Below, piece after piece: positions 1-10,000 of a stretch of DNA of 64,000 nt. The stretch's first letter is position 1. Each line of letters opens with the position of its first letter. Below the pieces are notes generated by a model, which ran no database searches, was not told where the DNA came from, and was given only the letters and a program-made list of their open reading frames with translations. The position numbers and the translations under genes were made by a program. This DNA comes from Rhynchopus sp. YZ270_cl-10 (lineage: Eukaryota > Euglenozoa > Diplonemea > Diplonemida > Diplonemidae): the NCBI GenBank assembly GCA_964035575.1, contig OZ037842.1, positions 1,488,001 to 1,552,000 on the forward strand, in the 5' to 3' direction.

Positions 1-608
1 ATTCTACTCGGGGGTTTCTTTTGTTTTTCGCTTTCTTCTTTTTTTGCTCTTTCTGAGCAGGAACATACCAACCTCCTTCGTGGTAACTTTGTGCATACCA
101 ATGAAGTGCTCTCTGGGGGTTCGATAACCCGCAGAGAACCAGCGTCTGCATCCGCCGATGCACGGTGAGGTATTTTGCACTTTTTTCAACTTCTCAATCT
201 GAACCAAAAAAAGAAAGGGTGTATTGCGTTGACCCTCTCAAATACTTTCAATTCTGTGAACTGAAAGTATATGAATCCAACTTCTCTCTTTTTGCTCTTT
301 CTATGTCTCTGTCTGAAACGTTTATATCCTTCAACACCATCCGATTCATTGCCACTTGGAACGGTACTACCACTATTCCTCCATTTAATACAACCCCCCT
401 ACTTCCCTCCTTTTGCCTCACACCGCCACTAACAGCTGCATTTCCGCATTTTGTATGTTTGCCGTGTCTCTCTATGAGTGTACAAGATACACAACACTGT
501 TAAAATCAATCAAAAGAGACGTAATAGCAACTCCCCCACATCCGCAGGAAAGACCACAACACCTCCCCTTGTCCCTCTTTTCATTTTGTTCTCATATTTT
601 TTAAGAAA
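1..608. other. Upstream intergenic region
   Basis: T-rich DNA before the ankyrin gene. It holds one full copy of repeat family B (116-195). The short frames here are pyrimidine-run translations with no coding character. No other feature was seen. Confidence 0.5.
116..195 (+). repeat. Repeat family B, copy 1
   Basis: The unit starts with a hairpin GGTT-CGAT-AACC extended by an outer stem TCTCTG/CAGAGA. A second small hairpin follows (CCG...CGG around 152-165), then the family tail TTTGCAC...CAACTT and T-rich sequence. Other copies lie at 38206-38284, 41617-41692, 56361-56435 (5' truncated) and 57364-57418 (5' truncated). The outer stem differs between copies but stays paired. What it does is unknown: a structured RNA or a SINE-like unit are both possible. 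Confidence 0.6.
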
Positions 609-1418
609 ATGGAGCTGTCAATAATAATTGGCACCGAAACCGATGTGGTTCAGCTTGTGGGGAATACGGCCTCCCTTGCTGCAGTCAAACGCGTTGTGAT
701 GGAGGCGTTTTCTTCTTTGTCACGGGAAGAGGACTTTGACCTTTTGGTGGTACATGGTGTTGGGGCGGGCGGTATTCTGGATAACACAGCGGATGCTGAG
801 GTGGAAGCTCTTTGCGATGGCGACACCCTTGAAGTCATACCAAGCAAACGCGCGTTGGCTGTTGCCACTCTATCAGATGAATCGGTTACCTTGGATATGT
901 GTTCTCTGCATACAGCTGCGTCAGAAGGCGATGTGACACGATGCGAACTTCTGATTGATGCAGGGGTCGACGTTGACGTGAAGAATACGTTGCATCAGAC
1001 ACCATTGATGAAAGCATGCATGCAAGGTCATTTGGAGGTGTGCACGTTGTTGGTGGGGAGGGGTGCGGATGTGAACGCATTGGATATGGTCCGCAGAACC
1101 TGCCTCATGTGGGCAAGCAAACGCGGGCACCTCCACATCTGCGAGCTGCTTCTCAACAGCGATGCAGACCCCACCGCCGTGGACAGCATCCGTCGTGTCA
1201 CCTCGCTCGTCCGCGCGTCAGAGCAAGGGAACGTCGACATCGTCCGCCTCCTTCTCCAACGAGGCGCTGCCAAATCAGGCCCCCGTCTCCACACAAAGCC
1301 TCTCTCAAAGGAAATGAAAATGAAGCGGGTGTTTCAGAAGATGAGGGTAGGTGGAGGAGCGGATGGAGGAGGGGGAGGGGGAGGAGGAGGTGGATCTCCG
1401 CCCCCGGTGCAGGCGTAG
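609..1418 (+). CDS. Ubiquitin-like/ankyrin-repeat protein
   Basis: A 269-residue protein. Residues 1-80 look like a divergent ubiquitin-like fold (alternating strands, ending in a GDTLEVIP-type strand); this part is inference. Residues about 99-228 hold four ankyrin repeats with the typical TPLMKAC..GHLEVCTLLV and GADVN patterns, so it is probably a protein-binding adaptor. The tail is basic, then a run of about ten glycines followed by SPPP. The first ATG after an AT-rich leader is used. The single exon ends with TAG. Ankyrin repeats give no specific partner, so no gene name is assigned. The gene stands alone, with about 5.6 kb of non-coding DNA behind it. Confidence 0.85.
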   Translation: MELSIIIGTETDVVQLVGNTASLAAVKRVVMEAFSSLSREEDFDLLVVHGVGAGGILDNTADAEVEALCDGDTLEVIPSKRALAVATLSDESVTLDMCSLHTAASEGDVTRCELLIDAGVDVDVKNTLHQTPLMKACMQGHLEVCTLLVGRGADVNALDMVRRTCLMWASKRGHLHICELLLNSDADPTAVDSIRRVTSLVRASEQGNVDIVRLLLQRGAAKSGPRLHTKPLSKEMKMKRVFQKMRVGGGADGGGGGGGGGGSPPPVQA

Positions 1419-1726
1419 ATCCGGGGAGGATGGACGCAAATTAATTTTTTTGAAGAAAAAAAAAAGAATTTTTTTGAATTTGTTGCTCATACAATTGAAG
1501 TGTTACAAGGAAAAAGAAACTGGGTACTTTTTTGGGGGTTTTTTAGGTTGTTTGATAGCTCTGTTTGTCCCTTTCATTGATATCCCTTTCTTTTTTTTTT
1601 TTCGCCCAGCACTGGACAATGAAATTGATAATCCGAAAACAGTCAACCGCAACAAAGTGACGGCTGCGGACCACTTCTGTGATGGGTGACTGTTTTGTAG
1701 ATGGCCAAATATATAAAAAAAACGAT

Positions 1727-1780
1727 GGGGGAGCTCATCCTCGGGTGTCTACACTAATACAACCAAGTTTTCAAAGAAAA
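1727..1780 (+). repeat. Repeat family C, copy 1
   Basis: Contains the family core CATCCTCGGGTGTCTACAC followed by TAATACAACCAAG and TTTTCAAA, ending in an A-rich tract. Close copies lie at 17902-17962, 45811-45867, 46446-46499 and 59129-59186, all in this orientation. The 5' part of this copy (AGTGGA in others) is degraded. Confidence 0.6.
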
Positions 1781-2041
1781 CACAACACACTTCTCGTGCT
1801 GCTTGCACTGAGCATATTGCTTTTCCCCTCCACTTTGTAACTTTTTCAATAAATCAGTTTGACTAAACCTTTCTGCAAGGTGGACACATTTCAGCGTCCT
1901 CTGGAAAGGCTTTCTCATTGCAAGGTTTGTTATGTTCATCGGCTGATGGCGGTATTTTTTATAGATGTAATGTGTACGTGATACACAATCGTCTTTTTAC
2001 CTTTCTCTTAGTGAAAGAAATTTTTGTGATTTTTTTCCCAA

Positions 2042-2086
2042 GGTGACTAAGCACGAGAGGCTTAGGATCATCTTATAAACGTTTCT
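2042..2086 (+). repeat. Repeat family A, copy near consensus
   Basis: Consensus-like copy. The hairpin is CTAAGC-(ACGAGAG)-GCTTAG, and GGTGA can pair with TCATC outside a GA bulge. The TTATAAAC box and a long T tract follow. At least a dozen relatives lie elsewhere in the window, all on the + strand and all intergenic. Confidence 0.65.
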
Positions 2087-2206
2087 TATTTTTTTTTTTT
2101 TTTGGTGAAGCAAGAGAACTGTTCTTTGAAAGATGTATGTGCACGAGAGGCATATTCATCTATAAGAATTATTTTCTGTATAACTTCATTGGGTGATCTT
2201 TTTTTT

Positions 2207-2334
2207 TTGGGTCATCTGAAAAGGGGAAGACGAATTTTTGCCCCCTCTGCTGCTCTCCGCTCCACCCGTGAAAGGCTCCTCTGGGGCGCGTCTCGCTCTT
2301 CACCCTTTCAGTTATCCCTTTTCAGATGACCCAA
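2207..2334. repeat. Short hairpin element with 19-bp inverted ends
   Basis: TTGGGTCATCTGAAAAGGG at 2207-2225 is perfectly repeated in inverse at 2316-2334. The 128-bp unit has a GC-rich centre. It resembles a MITE or a large RNA hairpin. No target duplication is evident and no second copy was seen. Confidence 0.6.
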
Positions 2335-2466
2335 TTTTTGACACCAATTGTGATCTGACTAATTGTCCTTTTTTAACGTTTCTCTTTTTGTTTCGTTTCT
2401 GGAGTTTTCTTTCTAACCATAGTTCTCAATTTACTTCTACCAACACGGAAAATAAAATAATTGTTA

Positions 2467-2636
2467 CCGTATTCGTACAAAATTATCGACCGTACAAAAG
2501 GTCGAACTTCCAGAAAATCCTCAAAAAGGTACTAATATTCGACCGTAAAACAGGTTGAAATTCCAGAAAAATCCTGAAAAGGTCGCACATTATTACGGTC
2601 AAACCTTACTATGGTCGATAATTTGTACGAATACAG
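2467..2636. mobile_element. MITE, CCGTATTCG family, 170 bp
   Basis: Inverted ends begin CCGTATTCGTAC and close with GTACGAATACAG, flanked by TA on both sides (2465-2466 and 2637-2638). The inner parts repeat GGTCGAACTTCCAGAAAA-like blocks. Relatives lie at 24912-25011 and 49137-49233. The TA target sites and lack of coding capacity fit a non-autonomous Tc1/mariner-type element. Confidence 0.7.
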
Positions 2637-2671
2637 TATGTACAAAAAACGCAGTGAAACAAACCCGAATA

Positions 2672-2740
2672 TATAGTGGAGAACCACCCCCCGAGCGATC
2701 TGGGGGTGCCTCTTTACTAATACAAACCAACCCTTTTTTT
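2672..2740 (+). repeat. Repeat family C, divergent copy
   Basis: It has the family start TATAGTGGAG and end ACTAATACAAACCAACC. The inner hairpin is replaced by a different but perfect stem, CACCCCC/GGGGGTG. This is one of the copies suggesting that pairing rather than sequence is conserved. Confidence 0.5.
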
Positions 2741-3262
2741 TTTCTTTTTTATATTTAACGAAAAGCTTCACGGCGGGTTGGTTAACTTTACCATCGTAGA
2801 ATTCTCCAACACACGCCACAGCCACACAAACCCACTTGTGTCAGTCACGTTGTTTCAGGTCCATTTAATGTGAGACCAACGAGACCAAGTGGCAAATGTT
2901 TGCGATACAGTTTTTTTTTCTCTCTTGAAAAACAAAAAACAAGTTGTTGCCTCCCCTTTTCTAGAAAGAGAAAAAACGCCTTCTTCACCACAAGACGATT
3001 ATGACAAATGTTTAACGCAAAGGGCAACGCGCCAGAAAATAAGGAACCATTTCCCCCCCATTCCCATCCCCCCTTTACTTTTATGATAACGAGAGTGCCA
3101 ATGGGGACACCTTTTCAACCAAATCGTGGACAGCCAAAAAGCATTTTTTTTTGGAGGTTCAGGCAACCAGGGTTTCCGCGTTCTTCCGGTGTTTTCGAAG
3201 GGGGCGGACGAGTTTTTTTTTCCCCCCAAAAAATTTTTTTTTACTAGTGCTTAACACAATAC

Positions 3263-4017
3263 AGGTCGAGCCCGGCGCGCTTCGCGCGCCGGGTCGGGGG
3301 CCTCCGGCGGAGTTGTCTCGCCTCACGGTCTTTCGTGAGACACAACAGGTGAGAAACTCACGTTACGAGATACTCGAAAACAAAGCGTGGCGGGTGGTGG
3401 AATAAGCGCTCAGCTGTGCTTGTACCCACAGGAAGAGTGAACAAGAGACGGAGTAACGTCCTCATCTGAGGGTCAGAACGTCATGAAGAGTTGTCATTGA
3501 GGTGCACACCCTCAACGCCGACTTGAGCTCTTGCCACTCTGCCAACAGGTCACTGAATTCAACCCCCTGCACAATACTGGCTGTCTGGAACTGCTTCCGT
3601 TCAGTGGTGTCGCTGTACACCGGCTTCAGCGCATCCCCGCCCACGACATCGTGATGCATGTAGGACAGTTTGTGGGGGGTGAAGAACTGGTCGTACAATC
3701 TGCCTAGCTGTTCAATGCTGTACTCCGTGCGCAAACCCGCAAAGGGTTTGAGGGGAATGATAGAGGGGGATACCATAAGTGCGGCCGCAGATCTGCGCGA
3801 CGCCAAAGAGGGGAGGCCTTTATTTTTCTATACGGGGTGGGGTGCGTCCCCTGCGGGGCCGCACCCCACTCGTCCACTTTACAATGTACCCCGGGCCCTC
3901 TCCCCACCCATTTTTCCCACTCCCCGCGGATGAACTTCGTCCGGACGAACTTCGTCCGGCAGTTTTTTTTTTTTTTTTTTCCTACCGGACGAACTTCGTC
4001 CGATTTTTGGGTCGCGG
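3263..4017. mobile_element. GC-rich insert with strong hairpins
   Basis: A compositional island in AT-rich DNA. The left edge has a perfect 10-bp stem hairpin CCCGGCGCGC-TTC-GCGCGCCGGG (3271-3293). The right part has a 10-bp stem GTGGGGTGCG (3837-3846 with 3860-3869). It also has three copies of the palindrome GGACGAACTTCGTCC or a one-base variant (3928-3942, 3943-3957, 3987-4001). A minus-strand frame (3462-3776) lies inside. No clean terminal repeats or target duplication were found, so mobile origin is inferred from composition alone. Confidence 0.35.
3462..3776 (-). CDS. Hypothetical protein, minus-strand frame in GC-rich insert
   Basis: A 104-residue frame with balanced, non-repetitive composition (it starts MVSPSIIPLKPFAGL and includes GRLYDQFFTPHKLSYMHHD). 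This is unlike the T-run translations nearby. I do not recognise it. It is the only plausible minus-strand protein besides the transposase and the weaker 5519-5839 frame, and it sits between hairpins, so it may be the remains of a mobile element's gene. The ATG at 3776 is chosen over an upstream one because the latter runs into NotI-like GC repeats. It could also be a chance frame in GC-rich DNA. Confidence 0.35.
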   Translation of the reverse strand: MVSPSIIPLKPFAGLRTEYSIEQLGRLYDQFFTPHKLSYMHHDVVGGDALKPVYSDTTERKQFQTASIVQGVEFSDLLAEWQELKSALRVCTSMTTLHDVLTLR

Positions 4018-5518
4018 AAACACTGCAGGCAACTAAACGCGAGAGTCTTTGGTTGATCTGAATTTTTTTTTTTAAAATTTTCCAACCTAATTGTGAACAG
4101 ACCAAGACAGGTGTAGTTTTCCTGTACTGGCTTGTACGGCAAGGTGGGGTATGCACAGATATTCTGTAAAACACTTTCTAGCGGACACAGCATTTCGCGG
4201 CCATCCCAAGGAGCAAAGCCTCTATGCCGGATAGAGAATGCGATTGTCGTCCGACCACGCCTCCCCTCGGTTAATCTCCCCCTTTTTTTTTAAATTTTCA
4301 CCAGCTTTACACTTCATTGTTACTCAATGTGACTAAGCTTGCAAACTTTACTAAAAATAGCGCTATCTCACAGCAAAGCATTTTTCGCGATATTCCACAG
4401 TATTTACCTTAAACACACCAATATTGGACTGTACTTAAGAATTTTGGGCATAATTTCCAACTTTGTGCGGTCCAACATTTTGTATGTTCACGGCAATACA
4501 ACCACGACAACCCACATGGATTCACAGAGTGATTCAGCTAAGTTTCACCGTGTTCCCTAAAGGACTGTAGTGCTCATTTAAGGAGACTTAGGTTCATCTT
4601 ATAAGTTTTTTCTTCTTCTTTTTACACCCCCTACTCCTGTTGTGTTCAAGACAGGGTTCTCTTGCGACTTTATGTTCTCTTGAAACAACTGTGTGTGTCT
4701 GCGCATAGTTTGTGAAAGTGAAAGCAACGTGCCACATCGCGGTTGGGTGATTAGTCCATAGAGTTTCCACTTCGGTTCCCCCCCCCTCCCGAGGTGTGAA
4801 TGAGGCGTTATGTTCCGTTATGTAGCTTTTGGTGCAAAGGTGTGTTTGAAATCGTTTATGGGAAATTCGTAAGGACTATGCACGTCTGTGAACCCCATGC
4901 ACTCAAATTTTCTTGTGCAACCGTCAACTTCACTTTTTTTAATGATTGTTATAAGGGGTCAACGGGTATGCACAAAAAAATAAAATTCCTGTGAGATAAA
5001 GTAAATCCGTTTTCCAGACGTGGTGGGGTTGAGTGTTCACCGTTTCAAATATGGAAGGCAAAAACAAAACGAAAAAAAAGAAGAAGCAACGAAGTACATA
5101 CCATAGGGGTTTAACGCAGCCCTGACCCATCAGTTCCTCCCAAAATAATTTTGTGTATTAAAAAAAGCCCCTCCCCAACCCAATCAGTTTTTTTCATCTT
5201 GTTTTAGCGGGGCTTTGTTCTTCTTTGAGTACTCATAAGTCATATTTTTGGGGGTGAAAAATAACACATTTTTGTCTCGGCTAGCGTAGCCGGATTTCTC
5301 CTGTGTACTCACCAGTTGTGTTTCTGACGTTTGTTCGCTGGGGGTGGTGTCGATGCTTGTAACTTCTTTTCCTTTTGGTACATAATCTGACCGGCCTCCG
5401 CATGCTTGTTCACGGGCAAGTCGTCGTAAGCAAATAAAAAAATAATTCCCCTACTCCGAGCGCGCAACAGCGACTATCGTTGCTGTAGCTCCACTTGCTT
5501 CTGCTCCAGTTGCTTCTG

Positions 5519-5839
5519 CTACTGCTGATTAGCATCTGCTGCCATCGTTTTGTTCAGGGAGACCTCGTCACCCATTTCTGTTGCCCAGAAACTGCGCTTG
5601 TTCTGGTAGTTCCAACAATGAGCGTCCCTTTCTGCCAAGGTAGTGTACCGAGCGGGTATATTTGATAATATACCGCAAATTTTGAGCATAACCTCATCTG
5701 CGGAAAACAAGGTCGTCAATATTCTTCTGAGGTTTGCTGGCTTCCTCCTTTTGCAGTCCACAGCTGCAGTGCTTCTAAGTGGTGTGGAGCTTGGGCGCTT
5801 GACCATCCAAGAGCGAATCGTTGATGCCGCTAGAGACAC
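5519..5839 (-). CDS. Hypothetical minus-strand frame
   Basis: A 106-residue frame, rich in charged and polar residues in normal proportions. After its stop the DNA continues with a Gln-rich coding-like GCTACTGCTCCA... repeat on the same strand (5470-5530), which hints at a decayed longer gene. No family was recognised. It may be a fragment of a transposon or gene, or chance. Confidence 0.25.
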   Translation of the reverse strand: MSLAASTIRSWMVKRPSSTPLRSTAAVDCKRRKPANLRRILTTLFSADEVMLKICGILSNIPARYTTLAERDAHCWNYQNKRSFWATEMGDEVSLNKTMAADANQQ

Positions 5840-7080
5840 GCGTTTAACACTCTACTCGACTAGGATATCAAACTGCGATCTTATTGTTTTTTCCATCAAA
5901 AATACCACGAACCAGGAAAAAAAAAGGGTAAAAAAGAAAGAGGGACCAAGAAAGCATGGCACGAATGCATACCTTAAGCAAAGCAATCTTTCAGGTCGAA
6001 GCGAGTCACGCACTGAAGAGCCAGACACGATTCTCTGCGTATGTACAGCTTTTCCGACAACAAAAAAAATGCAACCAAGAAACCCACTACACCTATTTTT
6101 TATACTTTTTTGTTTTTTTTTTTTGAAGTCGAGCGAAGTCTCCTCTCACCTTCATATGCTCACATCTTTCCTCTCCTCACCTCACCTCACCCTCCCTCTT
6201 ACCACAGATGGAACCCTCGGACAGGGCAGAACAAATTCGTTCCAACACCAAACTTTAACTTGCTGAAGAGAAGAGGCCAAGGTGCATGGTATGCCGTCTT
6301 CATTGTTTGACATTTCTTAGGCTCAGGCCACACCCACTTTCTTGCTTTCTTCTCGACACAGGAGGGACCTGAAGACAAAACACACAACTTACACGTGTCC
6401 GTTGTGCAGCCAGCCGAAACTCCCTAACATATACTGCAGAAGGGAGGAGTGCAGAATCGAACGCCCATGATATCATAACAGAGTATTCGGGGATTCCCCC
6501 TAAAACCCAATCTTGTTGGAAGGGTTTTGTGAACGGGGGTGGGGTAAACGGGCTTTGGGGTGGGGCGGGTGTGCGAGGGGACGTAGTTTCCCCAGCCGCA
6601 CAAACACAATGCAATAACGAATGTTGAGAATGTTTTTTTTTTGAAAGTTTCCATCCATCTAAAGCAGTACGCTTTAATCTGTGCGCGCTCTCGTCACTCA
6701 ACGTTGCTCCGCTTACGGCGCTTTGCAGCATTCTGGGTTTCCTGATTACCCTCACAGCAACCTGCAATCCCCATACTTCCTTCGCCTGGAAAAGGTGCTG
6801 CACAAACACCCCCCCTTTACCGCTTCGTCCTGCAGCCGAGTTTGACGTTATTTTTACACATTTTTGTGCCTCCAGGGAAACATTTGCACTAATCATTTCC
6901 GCGTATTTTTTTTTTCTTTGTTACCGGTCAAATACCACCAAATAAGACCCTAGTAATCCACATTTTCCCCCACACCACCAACCACACAGGGGTAAGGGAG
7001 GGGGGTTTTTTTTTTCCTGCTATTTTTTGAGTCTGTTCTGCAGGACCTGTCCTTCCTCTTAGGGACGTGCATTCTGTCGA

Positions 7081-10000
7081 ATGCACGGACGATACGCTTT
7101 ATATGAGGCCCTGGGTTTGTCACCACAGTCCTGCGTGGATGAGGTGAAGAAGAGCTATAAGCGGTTATCACAGAGACACCATCCGGACCGTGCGGATAGC
7201 AATGGGCGTGATGTGGAGCTGTATCGGAGGATCACTAATGCACATCATATACTGAACGACCCTCTGAAGAAGGAGGAGTACGACCGTCTTGGTGATGCGT
7301 TTGATGATGAAGAGAACATAGACGATGATGACCTTGGGGACCTAGCAATACCGTCCTTTATGTTCAGCGCTGCTCCGTTTATCACTCCGTACCATCCCTT
7401 CAGTATATTTGTTCAGTCCGTTCCGGATCCGCTTAAATGCTTTGCAGAGTTTACTGCGCATAGTAACCCATCAGAAGAAAAGCGGTTGACGCACAGCCAT
7501 CTTGCCAGCATCTCTGACGTCGAAGCTACCCTCGAAGATAGAATGGCGGCGCTCAAAGGGTTGTTGGAGCTTTGTGCGAAAGGGAACTCAATTTTTGTGA
7601 CAGAATCGGTTCTAGATGATGAAGACGCATTGCCAACCATCATTGAGGACATTCAAAACGATGAGGAGGACGAAACCATCAAATTTCTTTCCACCGAACT
7701 GCTCCACGTTGTTTCCACAGCGAACTACGTGGATGTGTATCAGACCGGGGGGCTGCCGGCAGTGCTCTCTGTGTTGAAGACAGAGAACACCAAGGTGCTG
7801 CACAGTGCGTTGCTCTCACTGCAGCACCTTACGCAGCTGGGGAGTGCTTGCGCTGAGTGCTTTAAATGCAATGTGGTGCAGTACTGCGTGCATCTGATGC
7901 ACAAGAAAAGCATAGATGTGCTGCTCACTGCGTCGCATATTCTGCACAACCTTGTTGTTGAGCATGCCGACCCCCACGCTGCGATCGTGGAGTGCAGACG
8001 GCTTGCCACAGAACGGTACTTCGGGGAGATCATTCGCGTGGTGGACGAACAGCAGGCAAAGCTGGAGGTGCCATCTAAGGTTGCGAAATCGCGGCGAAAG
8101 GAGGCCAGAGCGCACAACTCACTCTCGCTGCAGTCGCAGAAGGTGTTGACTGCAGTGCTCGCCGTGCTTGCAGCATCTGAAGAAAGTGAGTTTGTTCTCA
8201 TCAACGAAGAGGACGCACGGCGTCTGTTCGCAATGCTAGCTTACAAAGGGGTGCGCGACGTCGTGACCAACGCATGCACAGTGATCCAAGCGCTTCTCCA
8301 TCATCGTAGAGCAATTCTCGCTGCGGGCGACGAACTGACCGAAATGCTCGTTGATTTGACGTTGAGTCTTGTCAAAGAAGAGAAGGCACTGACCGCGAGT
8401 GTTGTCCTGCTGACAACGATAGTGCATTGCGGCCTGCTCCGCAGTGAAGATGTGAGCCGGCGGGAGGTAGGGAAAATCCTGGTGACGCATCTGAAGAGCA
8501 AGAACGAAGAGACCTCTGTCGCAGCGGCGCGGGGTCTTGCGTATCTCTGTGCCCCCTCGATTGGCGAGTCTGAGTTTATTGCCTGTGCGTACAACGCGAA
8601 TGGGCAGATCCAATACCTAGACATTGCGTCGACGCTTGATGAGGAGGGTGTCAAGAAGAACGGTGCCCCGAAGCTGCATAAGGCGATTGCGCCGCATTTG
8701 GATAGCATCGTGAAGCAGTTTCTTTTGGTGATTCAGGGGACGGTGGAGGGGACGGAGCTGCGGCCGGCGAGTGTAATGTGTGCGGGGCTTGCTGCGTTGG
8801 CGCAGCACGAAGCAGGAAGGAAGGCAATGCTGAGACAACCCGTTCTCGAAAGCTTGGCACAGCTTCTTGCAAAGTCGGGTACCGGCCAGGTGGAGAAGGA
8901 GGCAGCGTCGCTGGCGGTGCTGAACTTCTCTAAGGTTGGCAAGCTCATCAACCCTGCAGGCAACCAGGCACACAAGGAGGCACTGCGTCTCCTTGCCTCG
9001 CAGCTGCACTCCAAGAACCAACGAATCCAGGCCTGCATCATCAGCACCTTCCTCAGCCTCGCGCACGAGAAGGTGCCGCTGGACTTCATCTACGGCAGAA
9101 CCCTCGAACAGCTCAAAACAACACGCATGAACTCCAAGCTCGCAACACAGCTCTACGAAGTGCTCACCGCGCCAGACGAATCAGACAACTTCCTCGACCC
9201 AAGCGCCGCATCGAAGAAGCGTGACAACAAGCAACGCGGCAAAAAGGGTGTCAACGGGGCGGCCGAGCTGCCTGCATCGGAAAGCGAATCCGAAAGCAGC
9301 GAGGGGTGTGGGGGCGGGAACAACATGTTCGCTGCACTGCGTGGCGGTGCAAAGAAGAAGAAAAAACCGCAAAAAGAAGAGAAACCACCGCAACCGGAAG
9401 CAACGAAGCGACAGAAGGGGAAGTCCAAAGCGGAAAAGGAAAAAGAAAAGGAAAGAGAAAAAGAGAAGGAGAAGGAAAAAGAAAAGGAACGGGAACTAGC
9501 CGAGAAGCGAGAAGAGGCCAAACGAAAGGAAAAAGCGGGGAAGGGCAAGGCGAAGGAGACGAAGGCGAAAGACGAGCCGAAGGAGGCCAATGGGGAGCTG
9601 CGTGTCGAGCGGGCAGAGGGCGGTCGGGGGAAGGCTCGGGGCCCGGTGCAGCAGGCACCACCTGTGCAGCAGCCTGGGGAGGAGCTGCGATCACGAGGGG
9701 AACGAAGCGAACCACGTGGCGAACGGGAAGGGGGACGTCGGGAGCGGGGGGGGAAGAAGAAGACCTCTATTGAGACGGGGCCGCCTCCGACCACCATTCC
9801 GATGCTGGCACCTGGCAGCAAACGGGATGCCTACCGGGACAGGGAGCGGGACAGAGAACGGGAGAGGGAGAGGGAACGGCGCGCCAACACCGAAAAGCGC
9901 GACCCTCAGAAGCCATCTCCCGAGACCTCCCCGACAGCCAAATCCAAGGATACACCGGCACCCACAGCCACAACACCCCCGACAGACAGAAGCGCACCCA

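Larger units (their letters stand above)
1419..7080. other. Large repeat-rich intergenic region
   Basis: About 5.7 kb, mostly AT-rich with T and A runs. It contains repeat C (1727-1780), repeat A (2042-2086), a hairpin element (2207-2334), a TA-flanked MITE (2467-2636), a C-like repeat (2672-2740) and a GC-rich insert (3263-4017). It also has two minus-strand frames of uncertain status (3462-3776 and 5519-5839). From 5840 to 7080 I see nothing convincing. Confidence 0.5.

Noticed and set aside
116-135. GGTTCGATAACC as a tRNA T-arm (B box)
   Set aside because: The loop is four bases rather than seven and no tRNA body lies upstream; treated as repeat family B.
6300-6896. 198-residue minus-strand frame
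   Set aside because: No recognisable pattern; it spans poly-T/poly-G stretches and likely reflects a GC-richer patch only.
9153-9821. 222-residue minus-strand frame rich in Ser/Phe
   Set aside because: It is the antisense of the Lys/Glu and Arg/Glu repeats of the J-domain gene; composition only.
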